Source: JAPLKB01 sp964532465 (GTDB taxonomy: Bacteria; Desulfobacterota; Syntrophorhabdia; Syntrophorhabdales; Syntrophorhabdaceae). Taken from it: a DNA stretch of 64,000 bases. The notes under the pieces were generated by a model. The model did not search any database. It worked only from the letters and a program-made list of their open reading frames with translations, and was not told the DNA's origin. Where the stretch lies: assembly GCA_964532465.1 (NCBI GenBank), contig CAZHHX010000016.1:10469-74468 (forward strand), given 5' to 3'. This document shows, one piece after another, positions 1-8,440 of this stretch (position 1 is the stretch's first letter; each line of letters begins with the position of its first letter). The position numbers were made by a program, and so were the translations under genes.

Positions 1-234
1 TTCTTCTTTATTTCCCAGCAACTGCACTCCCAGGGGTCGGTCTTCAGGTACCGAGGAAAGCATTCGTAAAGTTCTTTTATCGTTGTGCGATAAAGCTCTT
101 GCATCAATCATTTCCGTAAATGCCATTGGCGCACCAAAGCCCCGTGTGATCAAACGAAAGGATAGATCGCTCACTCCGGCCATAGGGGCAAGAATACAGG
201 GAACAGGAAGTATAATATTACCGATTGCAAGCAT
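1..234 (-). CDS. tRNA-dihydrouridine synthase (Dus family), N-terminal part
   Basis: Partial gene that runs off the left edge; 78 codons are visible from an ATG at 234. Dus enzymes reduce uridine to dihydrouridine in tRNA D-loops using FMN and NAD(P)H. The translation begins MLAIGNIILPVPCILAPMAG and carries the FMN-barrel opening typical of the family: LAPMAGVSDLSFR near residues 15-27, then RGFGAPMAFTEMIDARAL, and a PLGVQLLG strand near residue 70. The order and spacing fit DusA/DusB proteins. Which Dus subfamily it belongs to cannot be told without the catalytic Cys region, which is outside the window. It is followed on the same strand by nothing visible; a tRNA gene lies upstream. Confidence 0.88.
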   Translation of the reverse strand, partial: MLAIGNIILPVPCILAPMAGVSDLSFRLITRGFGAPMAFTEMIDARALSHNDKRTLRMLSSVPEDRPLGVQLLGNKEE

Positions 235-363
235 GTCTTATTCTATCTCTCTAACTCTCTAAGTTATAGCTGTCAAATGCTGCGGTTTCCCCGAATGACA
301 TAAGCCCTGCTTCATAAAAGTATCCGGGTACAATGTTTGCGGTCCGGCGGCAGAAAATAAAAA

Positions 364-437
364 TGCCCCCGGCGTGACTCGAACACACGGCCCACGGATT
401 AGGAATCCGTTGCTCTATCCGCCTGAGCTACGGGGGC
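364..437 (-). tRNA. tRNA-Arg (anticodon CCU)
   Basis: Read on the minus strand, the 74 nt fold as a full cloverleaf. The acceptor stem is GCCCCCG paired with CGGGGGC plus discriminator A. The D-arm contains GCTCAGGCGG. The anticodon stem ACGGA/TCCGT encloses the loop TTCCTAA with anticodon CCT, and the T-loop contains TTCGAGT. CCA is not encoded, because TTT follows the discriminator base. Confidence 0.96.
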
Positions 438-439
438 AT

Positions 440-860
440 TATTTAATCAATGAAAAATGCTGTATGATTCGAAAACATAAATATTTACCCTATCAGGCAA
501 AGCACGGGTAAAATCAAATATATTAAGGTCATAAATCATATTTTTAAATACCATATATGGGATTTAATTTAAAGTAAAAAGGGAAGGCGCTGGTAACCCA
601 AGAGTTACATCGGCCATAGTGTATATGCATATAATGTTAAAAATACGTCAAATAACCGCCAAAATAATCTTCAAAAATGCTTATTGATAAAATAATGTAT
701 TATTTTTTATAAAATATGCAATAAATCCTTGATTTATCAGGAAAGTATGCTAATATCTTTTGCAGATGGTTATTCCTACAGGGTTTCTCGTAACAGGCAA
801 AGGATACTTGCCTGATAATTATATATATTTTTATATACTATACCCAAGGAGGTAGTAAGA
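440..860. other. AT-rich intergenic region upstream of the HU gene
   Basis: No gene is seen in this 420-nt stretch. Just before the HU gene there is a small hairpin, CAGGCAA (794-800) pairing with TTGCCTG (808-814). It is followed by a very AT-rich tract that probably holds the promoter, and a strong Shine-Dalgarno AAGGAGG at 846-852. A reading frame on the opposite strand (776-1282) is only the reverse of the HU gene. Confidence 0.5.
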
Positions 861-1211
861 ATGACCAAAGCAGAAATCGTAGAAAAAGTAGCAGCAGAAA
901 TTAAGGTTTCTAAAACAGCTGCAGCAAAGGCTTTCGCTGTGATTACAGAATCCATCGAACAGGCAATGAAGAAGGGGGATAAGGTAACAATTATCGGGTT
1001 CGGAACTTTTTCAGTAGCAGACAGAAAAGCCAGAAAAGGAAGAAATCCCAGAACAGGCAAAGAGATTAAAATTGCGGCAAAGAAAGTTCCCAAGTTTTCT
1101 GCAGGCGCTGCCTTGAAAGCAGCAGTGAGCGGAAAAGCGGCGGCGGCAAAACCAGCGCCAAAATCAAAAAAGGCTCCGGCAAAACCAGCGCCAAAATCAA
1201 AAAAGAAATAA
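861..1211 (+). CDS. HU-family DNA-binding protein with basic Lys/Ala/Pro tail
   Basis: Nucleoid-associated histone-like protein, 116 aa. Residues 1-90 are a complete HU/IHF fold: start MTKAEIVEKVAAEIKVSKTA, the GFGTFSV turn near residue 46, and the DNA-binding beta-arm with RKGRNPRTGKEI around residues 58-69. After the normal end of HU (about 90 aa) comes a 26-residue tail built from two KPAPKSKK units, resembling histone H1-like extensions. This tail should add nonspecific DNA binding or compaction. The ATG at 861 has an excellent AAGGAGG 8 nt upstream. A terminator follows immediately, so the gene is probably monocistronic. HU is usual in bacteria; the tail is the distinctive part. Confidence 0.93.
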   Translation: MTKAEIVEKVAAEIKVSKTAAAKAFAVITESIEQAMKKGDKVTIIGFGTFSVADRKARKGRNPRTGKEIKIAAKKVPKFSAGAALKAAVSGKAAAAKPAPKSKKAPAKPAPKSKKK

Positions 1212-1241
1212 ATTACGATTGGAAAGAAATATTTAAAATTA

Positions 1242-1270
1242 AGCGGGCTCTTCTTCGGCCCGCTTTTTTT
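1242..1270 (+). terminator. Rho-independent terminator of the HU gene
   Basis: Arms AGCGGGC (1242-1248) and GCCCGCT (1258-1264) enclose a 9-nt loop and run into seven Ts, 30 nt after the HU stop codon. Confidence 0.9.
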
Positions 1271-1328
1271 CATAATAAACATTTAACTTGTTTGATAGCT
1301 GCAAGGCCTGCTGATAGATAAAGACTTT

Positions 1329-2111
1329 TTACTGGAGCTCTGCATTTTCTGCGGCTAAGAGTGCTGCTCCGAGTGCTCCGGTAATGCGGGGTTCGTTCGG
1401 AACAAGTATATCGGTCTTGAGCTCTTTTTCTATTGCTCTCACCAGACCATTATCTTTCGCGCCTCCGCCAGTTATGGCACAATCCCCGATAAGGCCAAGA
1501 CGCACAACGAGGTTAATAATCTTTGACGCCATTGCCTTATGTACACCGGCAAGGATATCTGCCGGAAGGGCTCCTTCAGCTATGCGCGACACTGCCTCTG
1601 ATTCGGCAAAAACTGCACAGCCTGTTGTAAACTCAACAGGCTTCTCGGATTTAAATGCAATATCTCCGATGTCCTCTATGTTCATATGAAGTATGCGGGC
1701 AATTACCTGTATAAATTTTCCGCTTCCACCGGCACATTTCTCATTTAAAACAAAGTTGGCTACTTTTCCTGCATCATTTAGCCGGATTGCCTTACTGAAC
1801 TGGGCGCCTATATCAATAAGCGTTCTGACTGAAGGAAACAAATGAAAAACTCCGACAGCATGGCATGATATGTCCGTAATTGACTGATCGGCAAAATCAA
1901 CCATTGTCGCTCCATAACCGGTGGCCATTGTATAAGATATGTCGCTCACGGCAAGACCGGCTTCTTCAAGAGTAATCTCCCTTATCTTCTCGGCAGTTTC
2001 TTTATAGTTCCCACCCGAAGGCATAATTGCATACGACATGATAGCTTTATCCTTGGAAACAACAGCCTTTGAAAAACCGGAACCTATATCAATGCCAAGC
2101 ACATAAGCCAT
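1329..2111 (-). CDS. bzdQ: Benzoyl-CoA reductase, bzd-type, ATPase subunit Q (BadF/BadG/BcrA family)
   Basis: One of two ATPase/activator subunits of an ATP-dependent class I benzoyl-CoA reductase, which dearomatizes benzoyl-CoA with electrons from ferredoxin. The 260-aa protein has the acetate-kinase/HSP70/actin-type phosphate loop GIDIGSGFSK (6-15). Two cysteines match the [4Fe-4S] ligands shared across the activator dimer: C126 in NEKCAGGSGKF and C165 in TTGCAVF. It ends with the GGGAKDNGL nucleotide-binding segment. It differs from its partner in having DIGAQFSK where most members have DIGGQDSK. The start has a GAGG about 5 nt upstream. It is the last gene of the N-O-P-Q operon. The family also activates 2-hydroxyacyl-CoA dehydratases, but two activators plus two dehydratase-like subunits point to a reductase. 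Confidence 0.8.
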   Translation of the reverse strand: MAYVLGIDIGSGFSKAVVSKDKAIMSYAIMPSGGNYKETAEKIREITLEEAGLAVSDISYTMATGYGATMVDFADQSITDISCHAVGVFHLFPSVRTLIDIGAQFSKAIRLNDAGKVANFVLNEKCAGGSGKFIQVIARILHMNIEDIGDIAFKSEKPVEFTTGCAVFAESEAVSRIAEGALPADILAGVHKAMASKIINLVVRLGLIGDCAITGGGAKDNGLVRAIEKELKTDILVPNEPRITGALGAALLAAENAELQ

Positions 2112-2166
2112 TTGAACCTCAGTCCTTGTTGATTTAGCTGCGAGCCCCTTCGCCGGTATCCGGCCC

Positions 2167-3009
2167 TCACGAGAAAAACCTGGCTTCCTGTAATCCTGTT
2201 GCGCTTCTTTTCAATTTGTCTCCTTTTATAACAGCTTTTTCATAAGCCTCTTTTCCGACAATTGCCGCGCCTATTGCGCCTGTAAGCAGAGGTTCGGGGG
2301 GAACCAGCACCGGACAACCGAACTTATTTTCCAATGCTTTCACTAAACCGATGTTTTTTGCCCCACCGCCTGTTATGGCCACATCCGGTGATATTTTAAG
2401 TTTATTGGCCATGGAATATATTCTCACGGCAATGGCTTCATGGATGCCTGCAATCAGATTGGCAACAGATTCACCGCTTGCAAGCTGAGAAGTTACTTCC
2501 TGTTCTGCAAAAACAGTACAGGTATTGCTGATAATCGCCGCTTTTTCGGCAGAAAGGGAGAGCCCGCCAAGTTTTTCTAAGGGAACTCCCAGGGCATCGG
2601 CAATTACTTCAAGAAACCGCCCTGTTCCGGCAGCGCATTTGTCATTCATAACAAAGTTGATAACCCTGCCCTCCTTCAGTTTAATGCATTTGCTGTCCTG
2701 GCCTCCGATATCTACAATTGTTTCTGCTGTCGGAAGAAGGCTGTAGAGCCCTTTAGCGTGGCAGGTTATCTCTGTAACCTGTTTGTCCGCAAAGGGAACG
2801 TTTATTCTGCCGTAACCCGTTGCAACAACATAGGCAATATCTCCGAAGACAAGCCCTGCCCTTTTAAGAGCCTCTTCCATTACTTTATTGGCTAATCTGC
2901 GGTGTTCAGGGCCTGTGGGCCCGATAACGGATGATACAGGGGTATCGTCTACGATAACCACTTTGGTCATCGTAGACCCGATGTCAATTCCTGCAAAGTA
3001 TTGTTTCAT
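2167..3009 (-). CDS. bzdP: Benzoyl-CoA reductase, bzd-type, ATPase subunit P (BadF/BadG/BcrA family)
   Basis: Second ATPase subunit, 280 aa, a paralogue of the downstream subunit Q. It shows GIDIGSTMTK (7-16), DIGGQDSKCIK (100-110), the Fe-S cysteines C125 (NDKCAAGTGRF) and C164 (SNTCTVFAEQ), and a GGGAKNIGL loop near the C-terminus. P and Q of nearly equal length (280 and 260 aa) are the hallmark of the Azoarcus-type bzd enzyme; the Thauera-type BcrA is much longer (about 430 aa). The two ATPases together couple ATP hydrolysis to low-potential electron transfer. It lies 41 nt after subunit O and 55 nt before subunit Q. The P/Q assignment rests on gene order and motif quality, so it is less certain than the family call. 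Confidence 0.8.
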   Translation of the reverse strand: MKQYFAGIDIGSTMTKVVIVDDTPVSSVIGPTGPEHRRLANKVMEEALKRAGLVFGDIAYVVATGYGRINVPFADKQVTEITCHAKGLYSLLPTAETIVDIGGQDSKCIKLKEGRVINFVMNDKCAAGTGRFLEVIADALGVPLEKLGGLSLSAEKAAIISNTCTVFAEQEVTSQLASGESVANLIAGIHEAIAVRIYSMANKLKISPDVAITGGGAKNIGLVKALENKFGCPVLVPPEPLLTGAIGAAIVGKEAYEKAVIKGDKLKRSATGLQEARFFS

Positions 3010-3050
3010 TGCAGCAGATTTCTATGCTTTATGCCTGTATTCGGCAAAGC

Positions 3051-4382
3051 TTAATTGCCTTTGCTTTTTGACGTTTCCAGAGCTTCGATGAATGCATCGA
3101 TCCTGTTGTGTGTATCCGCCTCATTGTAGGAACTGATGTCTACTATGTCGCCTTCCATGATAAGAACAGGAATGTCTCTATAGACCTTTCTGAGAATTTC
3201 CGCCTGCTGTACGATACCTGCGTGCCAGCTCCGGCAGGAAAAGGCGGAATGAAAGACTACGCCGTCACATTTATAGTCTTCAATATATTCAATAATACGC
3301 TCAACCTTGGGTATGGAACCCGGTCGCTGCCGCGCCTTGTCATACCAGTGTGTCCAGAATCTCACCCATCTCCATGCAATATGTTCCAGGGGATCATTCG
3401 TCTTAGGGAGTTCAAGACGCTCAATTTTCTCGGCGTTGCGATACGTTGTTTCTGCCGGGAATACAGCGCCCTTGATATTGAAATATTGAAAATCGCCAAG
3501 GGCAAACCATGAAGGCAATCCCGCGCCCCAGAGAATCCGGTATTTTTCTTCATCAGCCACACCCTGTTTCTGCTCTATTTTCTGCTTTAATTCATTATAC
3601 AGGTCTGTATAAAAATCATAGGCTTCCTGCGTACCCAGATTGAATGTGAGGGGGACCATGGTATTCATGGCATCGCCCGTATCCATTGGCGTGGGAATCG
3701 CCTTGCGCAGTTCGTAGGTATCAATAAAGATATCCCATGTTTTGTCCGTAAGCTCCGTAAGGGCTGAAAGTCTGTCCCAGTCCATCTTCTTGCCGGTATG
3801 CTTCTCGCAGAAGCTGACACATGCGCGCAGCTCTTCTGCAGCATACTTCACGTATATCTTTTCCTGTTCTTTCTGGTCAATATTCGGGTCCCAGGGCGGA
3901 TAATACATGCTTCCCACAAAGACAGGAACATCCTGCAAATAATGCTGTGTTGCCTGCGGCCATTTAAATCGCGGATCACACAACTGCTGACCGCTGCCTA
4001 TAATCATGTCGGGTCTTCCCATGCCGCCCCAAGGCGCTCCCGGAGGCATTTCGCCGCCCATCTCTTCGCGGAGCATGTCAAAACCGAGGGTACATGTTGC
4101 ATAGGTACACAATGAACGGGAAAAATTGTCGCTTTCTGCCTTCTGCAAATATTTTTCTGCATCACGCTTAGCTGCGCATACGCCTGAGAAACTTTCACCC
4201 CAGGCCGGCACAATATCCATAGCCCTCATAATTTCATCCTGTCCGTCATTGATATAGGCGTAGGCTACCTTTTTTCCTTCTTCTTTGGCTTTAAGAGTTT
4301 CAGACATATTTCCACGAACAAATTTCGGAATTTTTGCTGCTGCCTGGGTTGCAAGTGCTCTTGGTTTTTTATCGTCTGCCAT
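3051..4382 (-). CDS. bzdO: Benzoyl-CoA reductase, bzd-type, subunit O (HgdB/FldB-like)
   Basis: 443-aa catalytic-core subunit of the 2-hydroxyacyl-CoA dehydratase D superfamily. With subunit N it forms the module that binds substrate and the active-site Fe-S cluster. Candidate cluster cysteines are C92 and C97 in RSLCTYATC, C135 in GSGQQLCDPR, and one in AFSCRSWHAG near residue 382. The last is the usual final ligand segment of the family, in the same place as the Cys of subunit N. Length matches BcrB/BzdO (about 440 aa). The ATG at 4382 is preceded by GAGGT, and the gene sits 38 nt after subunit N. Specificity for benzoyl-CoA rather than a substituted or polycyclic aryl-CoA cannot be decided from sequence by eye. 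Confidence 0.82.
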   Translation of the reverse strand: MADDKKPRALATQAAAKIPKFVRGNMSETLKAKEEGKKVAYAYINDGQDEIMRAMDIVPAWGESFSGVCAAKRDAEKYLQKAESDNFSRSLCTYATCTLGFDMLREEMGGEMPPGAPWGGMGRPDMIIGSGQQLCDPRFKWPQATQHYLQDVPVFVGSMYYPPWDPNIDQKEQEKIYVKYAAEELRACVSFCEKHTGKKMDWDRLSALTELTDKTWDIFIDTYELRKAIPTPMDTGDAMNTMVPLTFNLGTQEAYDFYTDLYNELKQKIEQKQGVADEEKYRILWGAGLPSWFALGDFQYFNIKGAVFPAETTYRNAEKIERLELPKTNDPLEHIAWRWVRFWTHWYDKARQRPGSIPKVERIIEYIEDYKCDGVVFHSAFSCRSWHAGIVQQAEILRKVYRDIPVLIMEGDIVDISSYNEADTHNRIDAFIEALETSKSKGN

Positions 4383-4420
4383 GTGATTACCTCATATGTT
4401 TTATTATTCTTTACTAATTA

Positions 4421-5578
4421 TCATGCTATCATTTCCAAAAATGCTTCGATTCTGGTCTTTACCCTCGGCAAGGTTGAGGAAGAGTACTCATCTTCAAGGT
4501 AAAGGACGGGTACGTCTGTTGATTCTATAAAACCCTTCATTGCCGGAACCTCAAAACCGTAGGGATCGCAGAATTTGTATATAAAAAGAACGACGCCGTC
4601 CACTTTAAAATCCTTTATATTCTGTTTTATATGACCGAATCTTGCCTCCAGATTCTCATGGTAATTGTTGCCTGCAGTAACACAGGTTGTGGGCAGCTTG
4701 AGCTTTCTCAAATATCGTTCGGCAATGCCATGAACCGGATCAGAGGTTATATCAACATCAGTCCAATACATTTTGCTTCCTATTGACAGATCATCCATAA
4801 CAAGGCTTGCACCGGCGCCCTCGATGGCTTCGATAATAGCCGTATCATCAATCTGATCGCCGATAAGCATTATCCTCGACATTTTTTCACCAGCCGCACC
4901 GCCTCTCCCGCTGACTTCTTTTATCACACTCGCAATGAGCGCGCTTGATTCTTCCACAGGCAGACTCATGGCAGCCACAAGAACTTTCATCATCTCAACA
5001 CCCGATATAAGAGGACAATCTTCTTTTCTGAGAGAATAGAGATCTCTCATAAGGCGCCTGTTCTCATTGTGGGCTTTAACTGCCTGAACCAGGGCTTCGT
5101 CAGTAATACTGCTTCCGGTGAACTTCTCAAGAGTACTGATAAATATACGCAGAATTGACTTTGTAAACTCTATCGACGGATCATCGGTTACATGGGGATA
5201 GTTTAAAAAATGCCAGTACGGCAGATTCAGATTGTAGCTCCACACATCATTTGTCCTATCAATACTGTCACACTGATGCGGCAGAACCATGCCGTCAAGA
5301 AAGTCATATTTTCCTTTCAATGCAGCGTCAAAAACATTGCGCACAAAGGGGCAGACTATGGTTTCCATGTGGGCGTCAGCTTTAGTGATTGCCTCAGAAA
5401 CATTTCCCTTCAACCGAAGCGGCACCATGCCCGCAGCCGTTATGATTTCAATGGGGGCCAAAGCTGAGAGATAGCCCATAACTTTACCGCCTTCGGCTTT
5501 CAGCGTCTTTGCCCTCGATCCATACTGATTGTAATATTTTTCAGCCGTTGCCAATCCATTTCCGTATTGTTCCGTCAT
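4421..5578 (-). CDS. bzdN: Benzoyl-CoA reductase, bzd-type, subunit N (HgdB/FldC-like)
   Basis: First gene of the reductase operon, 385 aa, matching BcrC/BzdN in length. It belongs to the 2-hydroxyacyl-CoA dehydratase D family. It has a Cys in ETIVCPFVRNVFD (about residue 76), a Cys in LPHQCDSIDR (about 103), and a Cys in FIYKFCDPYGFE (about 340), consistent with ligation of a [4Fe-4S] cluster. The start is taken at the ATG at 5578, which has AAAGGAAAG just upstream; an in-frame GTG five codons earlier (5593) has a poorly placed ribosome site. It probably forms the heterodimeric active-site module with subunit O. No benzoate-CoA ligase, ferredoxin or dienoyl-CoA hydratase gene lies next to it in the window. 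Confidence 0.82.
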   Translation of the reverse strand: MTEQYGNGLATAEKYYNQYGSRAKTLKAEGGKVMGYLSALAPIEIITAAGMVPLRLKGNVSEAITKADAHMETIVCPFVRNVFDAALKGKYDFLDGMVLPHQCDSIDRTNDVWSYNLNLPYWHFLNYPHVTDDPSIEFTKSILRIFISTLEKFTGSSITDEALVQAVKAHNENRRLMRDLYSLRKEDCPLISGVEMMKVLVAAMSLPVEESSALIASVIKEVSGRGGAAGEKMSRIMLIGDQIDDTAIIEAIEGAGASLVMDDLSIGSKMYWTDVDITSDPVHGIAERYLRKLKLPTTCVTAGNNYHENLEARFGHIKQNIKDFKVDGVVLFIYKFCDPYGFEVPAMKGFIESTDVPVLYLEDEYSSSTLPRVKTRIEAFLEMIA

Positions 5579-5768
5579 ATTCTTTCCTTTCACTCCTTAC
5601 GCTTTACTTGCAATGATTCAAACATGCAGCATAATACCGATAACATTAAAACTTACCTGATATTCAAAAAATCTTGAAACAGTCTTGTCTTAGATGTCTT
5701 GAACAAGAGATGTTTTTATCACATTCTCTTTTTGATTTCAACAGCCTATTAACTCTTGGAGCAAACCG
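5579..5768. promoter_or_regulatory. Upstream region of the benzoyl-CoA reductase operon with repeated TCTTGaa motifs
   Basis: This 190-nt space separates bzdN from the preceding operon on the same strand. On the plus strand three TCTTG units occur in about 40 nt (5669-5710): TCTTGAAACA, TCTTGTCTTA and TCTTGAACAA. They look like repeated operator half-sites. No promoter hexamers could be assigned with confidence. Confidence 0.3.
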
Positions 5769-6542
5769 TTAAAGATCTGAGAAAGAAGAAAATTGTGGAG
5801 ATGATTCTATTATACCCCGAAGGAATGCCCGGACATTCTTGCCGAGATCAGGTATATAGTAGCCTCCTTCCAGTATGGCAAAAAAATGGGGGTTTGCTTT
5901 TACAAACATTTTGCCTGAGTTAAAAAAGTCTTCTGTAAGAAGCATGGAACCCCAATCATTTATATAAGTATCAAAACCTGCAGAACAGCCTACAATATCG
6001 AAATTTCCGGCGTCTTTCAGGGCTTCTTCAAGATCGGCAATAAAATCCTCCCTCCTGTTGGAGTCAATATTTCTGAAGGAGATACGATTATCCTCATTTA
6101 CAATATCTTCAGTGCCATTGCCATAATGAAGATCAATATCAACAACAAGAGCTTTTTTAACAAGTCCCTGGGAAAGGAGTTTCTTGATTGCTATTGCCAT
6201 GTTGTTAAAAAAACAGAATCCGCCGTTGAAGTTAGCGCCCGCGTGATGGCCAGGTGGCCTGATAAGGGCGAATGACGGTCTTTCAAGACCGATTTCAGCG
6301 GCGCGAATCGCTCCTCCGGCAGCTTTCAGGGCAACTTTATATACTGTACTGTTTTTCTGTACCAATTTTATTATGGAATCACTATGGCAAAGGGAAAGAT
6401 CATTGACACTGCACGGCTTCGGTTCAATGAATTCGACAATATCGCTGATTCCTGGGACAACCACGCCTACCCTGTCGGGGTTTTCGCAATCTACTGTCGG
6501 ATAATCTATAAGAAAATCATCACTGTACAGTGTCGGTATCAT
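5769..6542 (-). CDS. Histone deacetylase / acetylpolyamine amidohydrolase family protein
   Basis: Zinc-dependent deacetylase of the arginase/HDAC fold, 257 aa from the chosen start. Visible motifs are RPPGHHAGANFNGGFCFFNN (catalytic His pair), DIDLHYGNGTED (zinc-binding Asp and His), SAGFDTY (third zinc ligand), and EGGYY with the catalytic Tyr. Bacterial members deacetylate acetylpolyamines, acetoin-related compounds or protein lysines; the substrate here is unknown. The ATG at 6542 is chosen because GGGAGG sits 8 nt upstream; a longer frame to 6599 would overlap the preceding gene. It is the last gene of a three-gene operon with two methyltransferases (22-nt spacing). At 257 aa it is short for the family, so it may lack peripheral loops. 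Confidence 0.85.
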   Translation of the reverse strand: MIPTLYSDDFLIDYPTVDCENPDRVGVVVPGISDIVEFIEPKPCSVNDLSLCHSDSIIKLVQKNSTVYKVALKAAGGAIRAAEIGLERPSFALIRPPGHHAGANFNGGFCFFNNMAIAIKKLLSQGLVKKALVVDIDLHYGNGTEDIVNEDNRISFRNIDSNRREDFIADLEEALKDAGNFDIVGCSAGFDTYINDWGSMLLTEDFFNSGKMFVKANPHFFAILEGGYYIPDLGKNVRAFLRGIIESSPQFSSFSDL

Positions 6543-6564
6543 AGCAACCCTCCCAAATATGTTG

Positions 6565-7383
6565 TTATCTCGGTTTCCTGCCGGTGACAGTATATGCATT
6601 TAAGACGCATCGGAACATACCCTTATCGGACAGTTTTTCGAGATCAAGAAGCCACTGTTCTGCAAGATTTTCTGATATAAGTCCTTTTTCAACTGCACGT
6701 TCAGCGCTCTGCCTGATGTTATAAATCCGGTTTGCAGTAATAAAGTCGTTAATAACTGATACCGATGGATAAACATGGATTTCTTCAAGTCCGGCTGCCG
6801 CAAAATATTCTTTTAAATATCTGCCTACCCGGCTGTTTGTAAAGGAGTAATACCAGAATTTTTCAACAATCCTCGTCGTCTTCTCGTCTGTTCCGTTTAT
6901 AGAGAATGTCCTCCAGTCATTATCATAAACCAGAAGCAGTCCTTCTGCTTGAAGCACCCGTACTGCTTCATAAATAACCTTTTCCGGTCCCTGAATATGC
7001 TGAAGCGTCCTGTCAATTCTGCATCTGTTGAAACTGTCGTTGCTGAATGGCAATTCTCTCGCATCAGCTTTCAGGAATTTGACATTAAGCTGTTTAGGTG
7101 TTCTTGAGCATGCTTCTTTTATCATATTAATACTGGAATCTATGCCGACTGCAATGCCTGAGCGCATTACTTTTGCAGCCATACGGATAACATCATCGCC
7201 CGTCCCGGAACCGACATCAAGTACCGACATTCCGGGAGCAAGCTCAAGAAGCTTATAGCTGCTCTGTTTTAACTCCTGATAATAGGGCAGCGAATCGATG
7301 AAAAAGAGACATTTTTTATATGCTCCCACATCGTTCTGCAGATCAACTCCCGTAAAGCCTGTTGCAAAGTACTCATCCATCAT
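6565..7383 (-). CDS. Class I SAM-dependent methyltransferase
   Basis: 272-aa Rossmann-fold methyltransferase of the UbiE/Methyltransf_11 type. Motif I is VLDVGSGTGDD near residue 57, followed by an acidic GIDSSINMI segment, KADARELPFSNDSFN, and RTLQHIQGPEKVI typical of the post-II region. The ATG at 7383 is preceded by GAGG 7 nt upstream; a TTG two codons earlier (7389) is less likely. It is co-directional with an isoprenylcysteine-methyltransferase-like membrane protein upstream and an HDAC-fold enzyme downstream, so the three may modify one molecule. The acceptor is unknown. Confidence 0.82.
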   Translation of the reverse strand: MMDEYFATGFTGVDLQNDVGAYKKCLFFIDSLPYYQELKQSSYKLLELAPGMSVLDVGSGTGDDVIRMAAKVMRSGIAVGIDSSINMIKEACSRTPKQLNVKFLKADARELPFSNDSFNRCRIDRTLQHIQGPEKVIYEAVRVLQAEGLLLVYDNDWRTFSINGTDEKTTRIVEKFWYYSFTNSRVGRYLKEYFAAAGLEEIHVYPSVSVINDFITANRIYNIRQSAERAVEKGLISENLAEQWLLDLEKLSDKGMFRCVLNAYTVTGRKPR

Positions 7384-7433
7384 TAACAAACCTCATTTTT
7401 TATTATCTGTATTGCAGCTTGCAGCCTGACGAA

Positions 7434-7907
7434 TTAAATCCAACGCCTTACCTTATTTTTATATTGTATGTATTCATCCCCGAAATTGTTTGTAAGATAG
7501 CGCTCTTCACACGCCACTATGCCAAAATTGAAAGCGAGAAACATAACGATAAGAAAGATAAAATACCACAGGGAATTTGCAATGACTGCAATTGCGGCCA
7601 TAGATAGTAAGAGAGACAGGTAAAGAGGGTTTCTTGTAAAACGGAAAGGACCTTTTAGAATGAATTTTGTTGTAGGTTTATTGTAATTGATGGCTGTTTT
7701 GTTTTTCATCATCACTATTATGGCAGCGGCAGCGATAGCGCCGGATATCGTTAATATCAGCATCCCGACAAGCAAACTTACAATCAATGAAGGGAATTTG
7801 AAATTAAAAGGCATTATCCGGTTTCCCGCATATCCGGCGATCAATAACACAAAAAAGATGACCGGCGGCGGTATAGTTCCTTTGAAATATTGTTTTTGAT
7901 CTTCCAT
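7434..7907 (-). CDS. Isoprenylcysteine carboxyl methyltransferase (ICMT/PEMT)-like membrane protein
   Basis: 157-aa integral membrane protein with four to five hydrophobic segments (about residues 12-30, 37-67, 97-120, 117-132). The C-terminal signature runs KGPFRFTRNPLYLS near residue 83, then CEERYLTNNFGDEYIQYKNK, ending in RRW. The RNPxY and EExxL...FGxxYxxY pattern defines the ICMT/phospholipid-methyltransferase superfamily, which uses SAM at the membrane interface. Prokaryotic members have mostly unknown substrates. It is the first gene of the minus-strand operon, 50 nt before the soluble methyltransferase. Confidence 0.82.
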   Translation of the reverse strand: MEDQKQYFKGTIPPPVIFFVLLIAGYAGNRIMPFNFKFPSLIVSLLVGMLILTISGAIAAAAIIVMMKNKTAINYNKPTTKFILKGPFRFTRNPLYLSLLLSMAAIAVIANSLWYFIFLIVMFLAFNFGIVACEERYLTNNFGDEYIQYKNKVRRWI

Positions 7908-8440
7908 TTACGTTTTTCCTTTTAGAATCTTATATTATCAATCAGCTAAACACTTCGCAAACCGGTCCATCCGGTTTACAGGAGAGAAGGCATCACAAGC
8001 ATTGACACAAGTTATTAGCAGAATATGTCGCAAAAAATATTCTATCAAACCGGTTGGTTTCTGTCATATCCGTGTTTTCTTTTTTTATTTTCCTCCAAAC
8101 TGATTGAAAATACAATTAATTATTTTGCTTGAAACACCCATTGTGTGAGTGTTAACCTTGCAGAGGAATGAACTGTTTTGCGAAGGAGTGGTAACTATTA
8201 GGGGTCTTGCTTGTTTGATCGGCTGGTGTTGTAAAAAGGGGAGTCCAAAAAAACTGACTTGTTTTTTGGAAAAAGAAAGTTTATCTTGTCCGAGCGGTTC
8301 CTGTTTTTCCCGCCTAATCCTGGCCCCGATCCATTTTTGCTTGTCGGCATTTATTTCAGGTTTACTACAGGGCAGAAATATCTTGTTTTATCGTGTTTCA
8401 ATAATCACGGTACGATGCTGATGGAAATGGAGTAATACAC
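7908..8440. other. Divergent intergenic region, no gene recognised
   Basis: This 533-nt region lies between the minus-strand methyltransferase operon and the plus-strand kinase. It contains an inverted repeat AAACCGG (7959-7965) / CCGGTTT (7971-7977), and an AACCGGTT palindrome near 8048. A frame at 8149-8421 shows no recognisable protein and is not called. Confidence 0.4.

Noticed and set aside
776..1282. 168-codon frame on the minus strand opposite the HU gene
   Set aside because: It is the reverse reading of the HU gene, with a low-complexity Phe/Ala composition created by the repeated Lys/Ala codons; HU has a perfect ribosome site and known motifs.
8149..8421. 90-codon plus-strand frame ahead of the PAS kinase
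   Set aside because: No recognisable motif, cysteine-rich random-looking composition and no ribosome site; treated as non-coding.
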